NCBI GenBank assembly: GCA_007644065.1
Contig: VJWN01000002.1
Coordinates: 505,809 to 569,808, forward strand
DNA from: Margaritispora aquatica
Lineage: Eukaryota > Ascomycota > Leotiomycetes > Helotiales > Discinellaceae
Direction of reading: 5' to 3'
Length of the DNA stretch: 64,000 nucleotides
Shown here: piece after piece, positions 45,556 to 56,800 of the stretch
Position numbering within the stretch: position 1 is the first letter of the stretch
Layout of the letters: the number at the start of each line of letters is the position of its first letter
Made by a program: the position numbers and the translations under genes
Notes under the pieces: model-generated
The model's database searches: none
What the model was told of the DNA's origin: nothing
What the model saw: the letters and a program-made list of their open reading frames with translations, nothing else

Positions 45556-47629
45556 ATGTCGAATACATTCGGCATGGATCAAATGGATGATGTTCAGTCA
45601 AGCCAACAGGCCAATAATGCCTACCAGATCCGTTGTCAATCTCAGTCTTCACTTCCACCGACAGCTCCAACCTTTACCCCACAACAGCAACAGTATGATC
45701 CGGTCCATGAAGCAGGCCGCTACCAAGGAAACAACTTTTCTAACACTGCCACTCATGCATATCAATTACCTCCTGCGGGACCTCCGTGGAATTCATACCA
45801 TCCCATGTCTCATTTCAACTATGCAGACTTCGCGAGACCTGGCCTGCTAGTAGCCCCGGGCCTCGAAAGCCCGCAATACACCCCCCCAAGGCCGTATATG
45901 GACAACCCTTACCACCAGAGAGGCTTTGAACCCTTTAACAACTATCATCCCGGCACTTTAGGAAATGTCCCATCTTCGGAATTGAACTCTGGACCAAGTA
46001 ACACTCAAACTTTCGGCATCGGTATACCTTCACATACTCCAAGCTATGGTCACCAGGGCAGGCATACAGAGCCATGGCAACCTACTCAGAATCAATATCC
46101 CAGACATCCCCCCATCACCCCAAGTACAATGCGGAACAACAACGAGCGTCATTCACACCACAGTCCATCTTCAGCCGAACCTCACAGGACAGCAAGCAAT
46201 GCAGCAAGACGGTCAGGAGGGTATCGTGCACAGCCTAACTGGCCATCAGGAAATAGACGCCTTTCTCCCGAGTCACGTCTGATTGCTGATGGAAGCTCGG
46301 AAGATGAAGATGACGAGTTTATAGCAGAAGAGTTACGGCGAAGAAGTGGTTTCTCGTTCGAAGGTATTGGGGACGATGAAATGCAACGTGTGGGAACTTT
46401 GGCTCGATTTGCTGCGTCACATGTCGTTAGCAAAAAAGTCACGGCGAGAGAATTTCTGGCTAAACTTGAGGTGGTGCCAATTGATCAGGTTCCAGAAGAG
46501 GATAGGAGTAAGATTCCACACGTTATATTGCAGAGCTCCAGCTAACTCAGATAGACTGTTCAATATGCTATGAGACAATAGGTACTGAAAATCCGGAGGG
46601 ACTAATGGAGAAAGCAGTGCGGATGCCAAGATGCAAGCACATATTTGGAGATATTTGTATCAAGAAGTGGTGCCAGGACTCAGATACGTGCCCATACTGT
46701 AGAGACAAATTACCATCAGAAAACTTGGCGAAGAGGACTCGTGCCTTGGAAGGTACCATGAGCTACACCTCGCGTCCCTATATTGCACCTCCGGGCACTG
46801 CACAAAATAGATCAGGTCATACCTATGTTCCTAGCCAATCTGGACCTTCGAGGTAATACTCTATTAGTGATAGTTTCTGCATCTACTAACAATTTAAAGA
46901 TTCTTTGGTACCGAAGATTTCCAACGGAGAGTTGCAGAGGTTCGACGAATAGAGGAGGCCCATGAGGCACTCGAAAATCAAAGAAGGATCCAGCAACGAG
47001 CCCAGACACAAGCTCTACATCCAGCCACTTTGCCATATCCCTCAGAGGTGGAGTCCTATGCTCCAATGCATGCTGAGGATGCATTCTCCTGGGAAGGGTA
47101 CCGAGCAAGTGATGCTTCAGAAAGACCATTTCAAGACCGACGTCGTAACAGAGGCCGAGTTGGGACTACCAGATCACCTCATGCTCAAGGGCGGCCGATA
47201 TCCGGGCGATTTGCCTCTAATCAGCAAACTGCTGCACCCCGACCACAAGTTAATTTACCAAGTCAAATTTCACGTGAGAACAACGTCTCAAGCCAACCAC
47301 CACTAGGCTCAGGGTCATCTTCTTCAGGATATGGGGGTACATCTTCTGCGGCCGAAGAAGCTTCCTCTCCTCCTATAGCTGTCGGATCTGGAATGGCAAC
47401 CAGACAGCTTGACACCGCGTTCCGCCGGAGTCTTGAATTATTTTCAGCTGCAAACAACAATGGAATCAGTTCACCCACCAGAAACTCATCCTCAGGCTCG
47501 GGACCTCCTGTGTTGGGATCTCCATTTGGAGGACGTATTTCGCCTCGTCGCCAGGAATCAAGCTTGGTAAGGTCAAACTCCAATGATTACAGCAACTATG
47601 GTGATGGACCACTATTCTCCTCGAGATAA
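45556..47629 (+). CDS. RING-type zinc-finger protein, probable E3 ubiquitin ligase
   Basis: The exons are 45556..46507, 46555..46852 and 46900..47629 (659 residues). The first intron (47 nt, GTAAGA, CTAAC branch, GATAG) is the only choice that keeps the frame and gives EEDRNCSICYETIG, the start of the RING. The RING spans about 319-366: C319-x2-C322, C344-K-H346, C352 and C363-P-Y-C366. The fifth ligand position is Gly349, followed by Asp350. The N-terminal 270 residues are Gln/Pro/Asn/Tyr-rich and disordered, then an acidic patch (SEDEDDEFIAEELRRRSGF) and a helical segment precede the RING. After it comes a charged coiled coil (QRRVAEVRRIEEAHEALENQ) and a Ser/Gly-rich tail. The upstream frame lacks an ATG before 45556. 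Substrates are unknown. Confidence 0.85.
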
Positions 47630-49376
47630 CACTCGCAGCCTTCCATGGGTTGGCGAGCTTCTTTATACGATTTCTCAAGATCGATACCTCATAAACTACA
47701 CACAAGCAAGAGAGACAAGAACGATAACAGTTTGCTGGGCCGAATTGACCGATGGAGAGAATGCATTTCAATGGGACGGCGTACCAGGACTGGGAACAGG
47801 AATTTGTTTTGCAATCGGTTTTTGAGGGACTGGAGTAAGCAAATTGTTTCGTTGGCATATGATTGCTTGGTTTGCTTGCTTGCTTGGTCTCCTTTATGCT
47901 TTACGGTCTGCTACGCCACGTTATGCTTCTTCTTTCCCCGAATGCGCCTATCCGTCTGGCCTTAATATTGCCTGGTTTCGACAATGAATAGGATGTGGGA
48001 GGTGAATATATGACAGGTTGATTTGTGCGGGTCGTGATGTGTGAGGTGTGGAAGAGAGTGGAGAGGGGGCTGAAGTGGACAGGAAATTTGAATGAGTAAC
48101 TGGCTGGCTTGCATAGTGAGTGGCGGTGGGGGGTGCTTTTTTCTGAAATAGCGAGAGCATCTTTTAATGAGCAAGAAGTAACGACGGGCATGATGAACGA
48201 CACCAAACAAACAAACAATACAAATTAAACTAAGCTAAACTAAGCTAAGCTACATTTGGTTGAAATAAACTAGAGCAAAGCTAGAGAACCAAAAAAATCA
48301 ATAAAATTTATATGAATATCATTATTGGGTTCTATAGGTGGTGCGTGATTGACTGTAAGTACATTGGTTTAAGTAAAAGAGTTGTTTGGTTTGGTTGGTT
48401 GATTTGTTTGAGAGTTTGAGAGTCAGAGGGATGAATGGATGTATAGAGAGGCAGTTTCTCTCTTTTTATCTATTATGGAAATATTATTTTTTGGTGTGTT
48501 TAGCTTGGGCGCTATCTTATTTTGGAATTGTACTTTTTATTTTAGACTTTGTATTTACATTTGGAGTTGGATTTGGATTTTGGGTTTGATTTGATTTGAT
48601 ATTTGTATTTACATTCACATTTGAGCTGATATGTTTATTTAGATATTTTTTGTTTTTATAGTGAGTAAATTCTTCTACTGATATCTACTGGCGTAGCTTG
48701 GTCTAGTCTGGTCTGGTATATTGACTTATCTGTCTGCTTGCCTGCTTGCTTGCCTAAGTACTTGCTTCGACTTGGTTCCTTTGTTTCCTTATTGATGATT
48801 TGCTCATGTAGATTATTCGTTTATGTGTTTGTTGTTTACGTGTTTGTTGTTCACTTCCGTTTTCAATTGCGTTCATTCGCGTTCATGCTTGCTCAAATTC
48901 ACTTCGCATTCATGTTGTCACAACATTACAACGATAACAATACAGAGTAGACTGTCTATAAGTAGCTTTGGAATTCGGGTTCCTATTTCACGCGTATATA
49001 TACGTATGGCATAGATAGGTAGGTAGGGCTTCTTTGAAGTACAGTTCGGCGGTTGATGGCTTGGTTAGCGAGATTAGAGGAATACTTTTCAATGAGTAGG
49101 TAGGTAGGTAGAAGGAAGCGAGCTGATGCTTCTTCAAGATATGCTCTGTCACGGCCGAGAATAAATGTGTGGCGTGTTGTGTACGAAGTATAGTTTCTAA
49201 GATTGAATTCGAGGGGTGGAAGATATCTCACTTTGCTTGCAAAGCAGCTGGAGTAGTATTTATCCCACTGGCTTCGGAAAAAGCTTCGAAATCAAAGAAA
49301 CGGATATCTCAAATATCTCAATGGCTCTGAAATCTGAACACATGTATTGCGATTCCTCCCTCACTTAATTCTACAC
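47630..49376. other. Intergenic, convergent 3' ends of the RING gene and the kinase-like gene
   Basis: This is 1.75 kb without a supported gene. It holds TTGCTTGC-type repeats (47866-47887 and 48728-48755), a CTAAG/CTAAA word cluster at 48229-48252, a TTTGGATTTGG tract near 48560-48605 and GTAGGTAGG tracts (49015-49027, 49096-49111). Confidence 0.5.
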
Positions 49377-50647
49377 CTACAAACTCGCCCTCTCCCCCGC
49401 CACCTCCCGTGCCTTCCTAACATGCTCCCATGCCAGATTCCCCATCGGATGCCGCGCGAGCGCATGGTCCTTCGCCTTCGCACTACTCGCTTGTCTAACC
49501 GCCCACCTCGCCGCAATACCCTGATAAATACACGTCGCTCTAAAGAAGCCAAACGAGACTCCCCACGGTAAGTCTGGTCGCGGGTCCCAGCCCGCGACTT
49601 CGGCGTACCATGCCGTGAGCTGCGCGCTGGTGGGGAGCCCAGGCGTTGCGCCCTCGGCGAAGGCGGGGAGCAGTCGGATGTGTGTTTGTCCGATGAGGTA
49701 GTATGGTGTTAGGAGGTTGACAAGGTCGGAGAGGGGGTGGCCGATTGTGGACATTTCCCAGCTGTGGGTGAGAATGTGTTAGTGGTGCTCATAATTTCTG
49801 TTTTCATGGAAGGCGAGAGGGAAGACATACTCCAATATACCAATTACCCGTGGCTCAGTCTTGTGGAACACGAGGTTGTCGATCTTGTAGTCTCCATGGA
49901 TAGGATTCCCTCGGTCTTTAGGCTGCGATTTCTTATTGCTGAAGAAAGCAAGCATTTCCTCGACGTGTGGTATGGGGCCTACGGCTTCCTTGGTATCAAC
50001 ATCGACAGCTTCGCCTTGCGCTTTGCTGATCGTGCCGAATGTGCGGATCTGGCGATCGTAGAACCCAGAGGGCTTGCCGAATTTTTCGAGTCCGACATCT
50101 TTGGGATTGATGCGGTGGAGTTTGGCTAGTGTTCGAATTGCATCGTGCCACCTGCTTCTGTCAGCATGTGATGTTCAAACACCAAAAGTCCAACAACGCT
50201 CACATCTCTGTCCGCTCTGCCGGCGTCACGTCCGGCATTGTAGGGTCCTCAATGATCCTCCCATCTAGGAACTCCATGATATAGAACGGCGTCCCAACCA
50301 CACTGCTATCCTCACAGAGACAATACGCTTTCGGCACAGGCACATCCGTATGTTCCAATGCATGTATAGCCTGGTACTCCCTCTCGACTTGGTGAGCAGT
50401 CTTCGACAGCAGTTTTCCCGGCGGCTTCTTGCGCATCACGAACTTCGACCCATCGCTCGCTGTAAGCTGGTACGTGGGATTCGATTGCCCAAATCCAAAC
50501 TGCATTCTATCAGCAAAAGTGAAGCAAAGAGGGGTCATTGGTATTTACTTGCTTGACATCGATTGGGACTTTGATTTCCGGCACGTTTTGAGAGATGAAC
50601 CGCTCCAGCGATTGGATATCGATCGGTTGCCTCACGGCACCAGCCAT
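49377..50647 (-). CDS. Aminoglycoside-phosphotransferase-fold kinase (ACAD10/11-type)
   Basis: There are four exons, 50647..50549, 50499..50204, 50151..49831 and 49761..49377 (366 residues). The protein starts [20 protein letters not shown] and has [12 protein letters not shown] (nucleotide-binding loop), FVMRKKPPG with the ATP-binding Lys, and [10 protein letters not shown]. The catalytic loop is [12 protein letters not shown], and the metal-binding [16 protein letters not shown] is restored by the last splice. These are the APH/choline-kinase motifs of the domain that precedes acyl-CoA dehydrogenase in animal ACAD10 and ACAD11, where it phosphorylates 4-hydroxyacyl-CoAs. Stand-alone forms are common in fungi. 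A role in hydroxy fatty-acid or lactone catabolism is inference. No peroxisomal targeting tripeptide of the usual SKL type is seen (it ends ERASL). Confidence 0.9.
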
Positions 50648-51547
50648 TGTGAAGTTATTTTGCTGAAAAGCGAGGAAGTGAGGTTGAGAGGATGCATTGT
50701 TGGGTGAAGTTGAGTGTAAATAGGTTAGTGAAAGTTGGACAGCCTCGGCCTCGGCTTACATTTTAGGTTGGTTTCTGGAAGTAGGTCTCACCGATCCCTG
50801 CCTCCCCCACAATCAACCCCACAGTGTCTCGCTTATGGCAGCATCTCATAGTCCTGTCTCGTGCCCATTGTGCTCATTCATCAACCCCATCGTATCTACT
50901 TAAACAAGTTTGTTTACTGGCTTCTATTTCTATTAATTCGAATGAGAAGTTCTGATCATGATTCCATTGACGATTGTATGCTGTTAATCTTATGGCTCAA
51001 ACCGAGGACATTTGATTCGTTTTATATAGTGCCTCTAAGCAGTTTAGATTGAATGAACTTGGTCATTGCGGTTCATCTTCGTAGTCTAGCCATTTTATTA
51101 TACTGTTTCATTTTCGAATTATTTTCCTTTGTGCGCACTGGTAACCTAAGAATATGGAGATGGGGCAGATAATTCCAGACTTAAAGCAGCTATTCTGGAC
51201 CCTTCTTTTGCTAGCGAGTTACATCTATTCTCTCATGGCAGCCCGATGAACCTACTAATTTGTAGGCTTATGCACGTAAGTCTCCAGAAAAACATTCTCA
51301 AATTGAACAATACTGTGTCGTTCTCGTGGTCAGCTTTTCCGCATGCTCACTGTGATCCGGGGAGTGGATTATCGAGGTGTTCGTTGGTATTTGTGATAAG
51401 TTATTCAAATGAATTACGTTCGTCTTCCAGCCAGTCCTTGCTTCTCATTTGATATTGAAATAACCTGATCTTATACTACTGTTAGAGCTGGCCATTATCT
51501 TTGCTTCACTAAGCCGACTGAAATGACTGAAAAGCTTTGAGATAGAT
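50648..51547. other. Intergenic 5' of the APH-type kinase gene
   Basis: This is 900 bases. The first 150 hold the kinase promoter and leader. Beyond that is AT-rich DNA with no supported gene; plus-strand frames at 50861-51052 and 51246-51452 are hydrophobic and featureless. Confidence 0.45.
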
Positions 51548-52245
51548 ATGGCGAATCACAAATTGAACACTAGCGATGACTGGTTTAGAAGCCAATTTAC
51601 ACTTCAAAGACGAGTATAACCAAAGAAGGCAAAAGCAGAAGCCAATAAAAAGCTCCCAGAGTCAAACCGAGAGTGGGCTAACCACATTTGTTGCCAAATC
51701 ATTCGATGATTTGTTATAGCCACTGGAAAGAGTCTGCCACACAAGTGATTCTAACGAAATGAGAGATAAAGCTAAATTCGAAATGGAAGCAGAAGCTCGG
51801 GGTACGAGCAGCACATCGCTGGTGAAGAAGTTACCTAATATAGCTCAAGGGATGGTGTCAATTGAAAGATGTGGACGGATGGAAGGTTATGTTGTTTCAT
51901 AAAAGAGGGAATCGTTACTATTAGTAGTAAAATCATTGGATATTGACGGTCCCCGTAGATAGTTAATAGTGCTGCCATAAATAATATTTCGGCGTACTCA
52001 TAAGCACCGGAATTGAAGTCCAAGGTCTAACACCCAGCCCTAAACGCAAAAGAAGTGAGGACCGCAGACGACCACCCTCCCAGATCAGACACCATAAGCG
52101 AGCACGGAACCCAACACCCGAAGCCGAGCCGGAGCCGAAATCCCCCTCGCCTTCAAAACCCCCAAAAGTCCCTCCAAACAAATCCTTTCCAAAAGGGAAA
52201 CAAGGCAAAAAAGTACATATCAATTCAGTGGATAGCATGAATTGA
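51548..52245 (+). other. Possible unannotated or decayed gene for a basic nuclear-type protein
   Basis: Three separate open pieces look protein-like. At 51548 an ATG opens MANHKLNTSDDWFRSQFTLQ, while from 51578 a second frame reads MTGLEANLHFKDEYNQRRQK and ends at 51717. At about 51727-51900 a frame reads DSNEMRDKAKFEMEAEARGT. From 51985 to the TGA at 52245 an open frame contains TPSPKRKRSEDRRRPPSQIR, a Pro/Lys/Glu-rich stretch and GKQGKKVHINSVDSMN. The last piece carries a clear nuclear-localisation-like basic cluster and biased composition typical of nuclear proteins. I could not join the pieces into one convincing spliced model. It could be a multi-exon gene, a pseudogene or chance. Confidence 0.35.
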
Positions 52246-53056
52246 TACCTGAACGTACCCTTGAACCCGAGGGCAAGGATTGTTACTTAGCATGAATAGG
52301 AAGATTTCACCTTACGCCTCTCCAGTTACACTAACTCCAGAGATTGCATTCCTTTAAGCGGCCCTTTTCATGTTGCGAGGGCGCGTTGGGGAGTATTTAA
52401 AGGTAGAGGAATGGGGAGCAGGTCAGGTGAGCTGAAGTGAGGTGGTTGTGAGTTGGTGTTTGGGTTTTTGCAGAAACGGAATTGAATTGCGTGTATTCTT
52501 GTCACGGGGTAGACGAGGTATGAGGATGCTCCACAGAATAGCATCGAGATTTCATGTCTGGTATTTGTCCCTTCCCTCGCGAGGGGTAGCTCGGTGGTCA
52601 GTTGCAGAGAAGTTATGGCTACTGTGACAATTTTAAAAATTTGAAAATTGGATTCGACGCATGTTCATAGAATCATTAAAGCCAGAGGTAGACTCCCTTC
52701 TTGGCTTGTCAACATGGCAATACCATCTATGGTGGTGTGAGATAACGCTATGAATAATCAAGCCCTGGGGATCAAAGGGACGTGAGAAATGAAGATCCAC
52801 CTGCAGCACTTGTAGAGAATATATTCATTAGTCATATCCTTATCATTAACACTTTATAGATTATCACTAATCTCCTCGCATCAGCTGTTTTGTATGCCAT
52901 CACCACGAACATCATGTCGTTACTGAATCAGACTCATGCTCCACCAATCTCCATAAGCCCAGCCTGTACCCAAGCCTCCAGATGGTAGGGAACGTCCTCA
53001 CAAAACTGTTCCTGTTACAAGACTCAGCCGATACGATACATTCCAAAGCTCTAAGC
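52246..53056. other. Intergenic
   Basis: This is 811 bases at the 3' side of the DUF7730-like gene. No gene is seen; the open frame at 52442-52627 has no protein character. Confidence 0.45.
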
Positions 53057-54223
53057 TCACATATTAAGAACGATAGGATCGTCCCTTCTTCCTTTCGTGA
53101 TCACCGGCGCGTTCCACGCAGGTACTCCCTCATATCTCGCCTTCAAGCGATCATCCAACTCCACAACCTTATCCTGCCAACACTCTTGAACCACCACCTT
53201 GCGAATCCCATTCCCAATTTCCCTAATCAATTTCTTCGCTTCCTCATTGCCATTCGCACGTCCATGAATGGCAAGTCTAAAGTCCCTCAGGTCCTTCAAC
53301 TCCCTGATCGTCGTCCACGAGGTGAGCTTGTCCCAGAACCGGTCGGTATAGGTGTAGTTAAGTGTGTGCCAATTGGTATTGTTCACGACAGATGGTCTAG
53401 GAATACAATATTCATACGGGACTTCGATTAGAATGTACAAGTGCTTGAGGCCAGTGCAGTTGGCGAGATGTTCGAAATGCAGAGAGTTTAGGTTGAGGGA
53501 CGAGGTGTAGTTGATATGCAGCTCGATGGATGAGATTGAGGCGAGGTGAACGGGATGAATCACCCACAGGTAATTCAGCATCATATTCGGGCTCGCAAAG
53601 AAAAAGAGTTTCTGTGAGTAAAGAACACCTCGGCCAACTGTATCGACGTAGGTTTGGCGACATATTAGGTATAAACGGGAGGTGTCTATTGAATTGTTAG
53701 TTCATCGTTCTATGAGAGTATTGCACATCGTGTTTAATCTCAGCACCGCAGAAGGGCGTTGAGTGTAGGAATTAGGGACATACCTTCATCAGAGGTAGGC
53801 CATTGCCCGCACACAAACTTCATCCCCTTCTTCCTCGGCTCAATCGCATGATGACCAACCCCAAAATCCCTGATAGCAAACTCATAAATCCTCATCCTCA
53901 ATTCGAGCGGTAGTCTCAGGAAACCAGACTCCTGCCTCACGACAGCATCCGCCCATGCCTTGGAGTGGATTCCGGCTTCTGGTTCAGTAACAGGTTCATA
54001 GGCAACATTCTTGCGCTTGCCACGACCTTTCTTGGGTACTGGTTTGGCATTTGGCTATATGTAAAGTTAGCGTTGTGCCTTTGAGCAATAGATGTGAATG
54101 GAGAAAAGCATGACTTACAACAAAGGCCTGAAACCCAGGCATTTTCCACAACAACTTCTTACCATCAGCAGTAACGTGCTTTTTTCTCCCCCTGCGAGTC
54201 GCGCGTGACTTTCCTGTGGCCAT
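53057..54223 (-). CDS. DUF7730-like fungal protein
   Basis: There are three exons, 54223..54119, 54054..53784 and 53685..53057 (334 residues), with introns of 64 and 98 nt, all in frame. The N-terminus is strongly basic (MATGKSRATRRGRKKHVTAD and later PKKGRGKRKN), likely nuclear. Then comes QESGFLRLPLELRMRIYEFA, the F-box-like opening of a very common family of Pezizomycotina proteins (DUF7730 and relatives). It continues with SRLYLICRQTYVDTVGRGVL and LSYLWVIHP-like beta/alpha segments (LNYLWVIHPVHLASISSIEL). The function of the family is unknown. An F-box-like role in protein turnover is sometimes guessed from the LP-E-R-x-I-Y motif, but nothing here proves it. Confidence 0.8.
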
Positions 54224-54949
54224 CTTAGATTGCAATCGAGATTGAGATTGTTTGTCGCGTCTTCGTAGCACTGCTCAGAAATGCGTGGATTCGATATTTA
54301 AGGCAATGCTGGAATTGTTTAGGCTTAGGCAACAGGTCAAGATAAATCAAGCCTACAGACTTCTTTCAGGGATTGGCGTTGGCCCTTAATTTGGCGCGCT
54401 CGAAAGGTAACAGAAAAATAGGCAATGTGTCATGAAATTCATCAATAGGTACAGAGTAGATTACGGTGGCATAGGTTTTAACTTATAATTTAATGTTGAG
54501 GTCCAGTCCAAATCTGCCTTGCATTAAAGGTACAACAACCCCAGCCCCACTTCACCCCCGCTAGTGCCTGCTTCAGCCCAGCCAGCGGTGTGAGCCAGAA
54601 AGCTTTGATATAATTTCAATAGTACTGGTAGACCTAGCATCATCTTTTACTGACATCTTAAAATCTACCTAGCCATTGAATAAGGTGATCCTTATACCCA
54701 TAAAATTAAAGATGCAAATCGGACTTTGGAACAGAAAGTTACTGGTAACAATTGCATTACAACAATCATGTTTATCTAAAAATGACTCAGTCATCACAAC
54801 TCCATATCTACCCAGAGTCCCACGCTTCCCTAAAGACTCTGGCCAAGTCAAAATGCTATACAATGAATCCATACTCCTGCAGATGCTCAATGACCAGCAT
54901 GAAGAACAAAAACAAAATCCAAGATTAAGAGAGTGACCTCCAACTCAAA
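54224..54949. other. Intergenic, promoter of the DUF7730-like gene and 3' flank of the NAD kinase gene
   Basis: This is 726 bases. A plus-strand open frame at 54676-54936 starts from TTG and runs into the NAD kinase 3' region; it has no family features and I do not call it a gene. Confidence 0.45.
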
Positions 54950-56800
54950 CTAATTCGTGTTCTTTCTTGTAGGTGTCGCAGTATTACTGACGTCTGCACC
55001 AGTTCCATAAGCGGAATCATCAAAATCGATGTCCCATTCTGTCTCCTGCTCCTGGTTTTCCTCCAACCCGTCCCACCCCTTTTGCGCTGCGCCTCGGGTG
55101 TTCCATTTCAGTGATGATGAGACACTCTCAAACCATTCTGATCCTGATTTCATAACAGTTGGGAATGGATATTGTGATGCAGCGATGGTAATGTGATCGC
55201 CTTGCCTGAGTTCCACGCGATTCTTGCCATCAAAAGAAGCATATGCGGTAGCACGAGAATGTCGTGGAATAGAAACTCGGAGCAACATGGTATCTGAAAG
55301 CACCATAGGCCGGAATGACAGTGTGTGGGGGCAGATTGGAGTCAGAAGGATGGCTGGGATATCTGGGTGCACAAGAGAGCCGCCAGCTGAAAGGGAGTAT
55401 GCTGTGGAACCAGTCGGAGTTGCAAAAATGCAGCCGTCCGCTTGCACAACCGTGAGAAGCTCATTGTCGCCATACAGTTCGAGGTTGGAAACGTAAGGAG
55501 ATGGTCCTCGGTCAATGACGAGCTCGTTGAGAACCTCGAACTGCTCAGCTTCGTCCATCTCGAGTCCGGACACGCCACCTTTGTACACAGTACATGTGAA
55601 ACGCATTCTCATGCTCACTCTCATGCCATCTTCTCCCATCACTTTATTTAATTGCTCCTTGAACTTGTCGTACTCGAAGTTGGTCAAGAAACCAAGACTG
55701 CCCAAGCTAAATGACAGGATCGGAGGAACAATGCCCTGGAATAGCCAAGATGTGAAGAGAACGGTTCCATCACCACCTAGCGTAAGAACTAGATCGAATT
55801 TCTCCGGCTGATTTTTACACATCTCTGGCCTCCAGTACCGAAGGAGATTTTGGAAGCGAGGTTGCTCTTTGAGTAGATCTGCTGCACCAAAACGCTTTGA
55901 ATTCTTGAGCTTTTCGTCCACGTAGACAGTCACTCCAATCTCAGATCCATATCTGGGAGTGCTCATGAGCCAGGTTGCAAGATCTCGGGTCAAAGACACT
56001 AGTTGATTATCTCTAGCCTTGGTAACGATCATGATATTGCGTACGGCTCGTTTGATTGGCCGTCTCTGAAGTTGCTTCGATATTTCTCGTACTCCAGTCG
56101 CTGTAGCAAGGAGCCTTGAGTGTGACATCCATTCATTCCCTCGGATTTCTTCCAGGACTTTATCAATATTGAGCACATCGTCAAAGCGTTCATGATAGAA
56201 GCACGGTGATTGCAAGGCAGTAAATCGAGGAGTCGTGGGAGTATGGCGCATGGCAAGATCTGAGAGAGCAGCAGATAGCGTTTGGGACGATGCTGTCCCA
56301 GGTCTGTTTTCCATCTGGTTCTGTCGGGTTATTGCTCCCGCGAGCGAAAGATTCTGGGGATTGTGATTCCTTCCGGCAGATGCCAAAGCTTTTATGATCG
56401 TCTGTCTTGGTATGGATTCAACAGACAATGCGTTCTTCTTGTGTGTATAAACAGGTTTGCTTAGTCGGGATGCAAAAATCGGAGAACATGGCAAGGAAGC
56501 ACAGTCGCTCGGAGAATTGTGGCCTACTGTTGTAGCAGCAGAAAAAGAAGATTCCGAGGGATCATGTTCGATTTCGTAGCTCGTGGTCAAAGGACCAAGT
56601 TGTTGTGCGTAGTCGCGGAGGAGATTATCTCCTATTCCCATCGAGCCCTTCAGTCCATTGGAAACACCGAGACTTTCAAGCTGGGAAACGGACGGATCTT
56701 GGGATACATGGGTCTCGTCAATTGAAGGTAAAGGAAGTGGGAGGTTGTCGGGGGATGTAAAGGTTGGGTGGAGCGAGGTGGGTGATCGCATGTCAGCCAT
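54950..56800 (-). CDS. UTR1: NAD+ kinase (UTR1 type)
   Basis: NAD kinase phosphorylates NAD+ (or NADH) with ATP to make NADP(H), the only route to cellular NADP. It is a single uninterrupted frame of 616 residues, rare among the intron-rich neighbours. The catalytic domain (about 253-565) has LTLGGDGTVLFTSWLF with the GGDG motif at 342-345, NELVIDRGPSP (425-435, the NE motif) and TPTGSTAYSLSAGGSLVHP (461 on, nucleotide-binding Gly-rich loop). The first 240 residues are Ser/Pro-rich and disordered, as in other cytosolic fungal enzymes. The C-terminus is acidic. There is no mitochondrial presequence, so the cytosolic Utr1 type fits better than the mitochondrial Pos5 type. The start at 56800 is the first ATG after an in-frame open region. 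Confidence 0.94.
   Translation of the reverse strand: MADMRSPTSLHPTFTSPDNLPLPLPSIDETHVSQDPSVSQLESLGVSNGLKGSMGIGDNLLRDYAQQLGPLTTSYEIEHDPSESSFSAATTVGHNSPSDCASLPCSPIFASRLSKPVYTHKKNALSVESIPRQTIIKALASAGRNHNPQNLSLAGAITRQNQMENRPGTASSQTLSAALSDLAMRHTPTTPRFTALQSPCFYHERFDDVLNIDKVLEEIRGNEWMSHSRLLATATGVREISKQLQRRPIKRAVRNIMIVTKARDNQLVSLTRDLATWLMSTPRYGSEIGVTVYVDEKLKNSKRFGAADLLKEQPRFQNLLRYWRPEMCKNQPEKFDLVLTLGGDGTVLFTSWLFQGIVPPILSFSLGSLGFLTNFEYDKFKEQLNKVMGEDGMRVSMRMRFTCTVYKGGVSGLEMDEAEQFEVLNELVIDRGPSPYVSNLELYGDNELLTVVQADGCIFATPTGSTAYSLSAGGSLVHPDIPAILLTPICPHTLSFRPMVLSDTMLLRVSIPRHSRATAYASFDGKNRVELRQGDHITIAASQYPFPTVMKSGSEWFESVSSSLKWNTRGAAQKGWDGLEENQEQETEWDIDFDDSAYGTGADVSNTATPTRKNTN

Noticed and set aside
46508..46550. 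Alternative introns in the RING gene ending at TTGCAG or CTCAG
   Set aside because: The first would be only 26 nt, too short; the second shifts the frame to an early stop. Only the GATAG acceptor at 46554 keeps the RING in frame.
54676..54936. 86-codon plus-strand frame antisense and 3' to NAD kinase
   Set aside because: It starts with TTG, has no recognisable features, and lies in the expected 3' UTR of NAD kinase.
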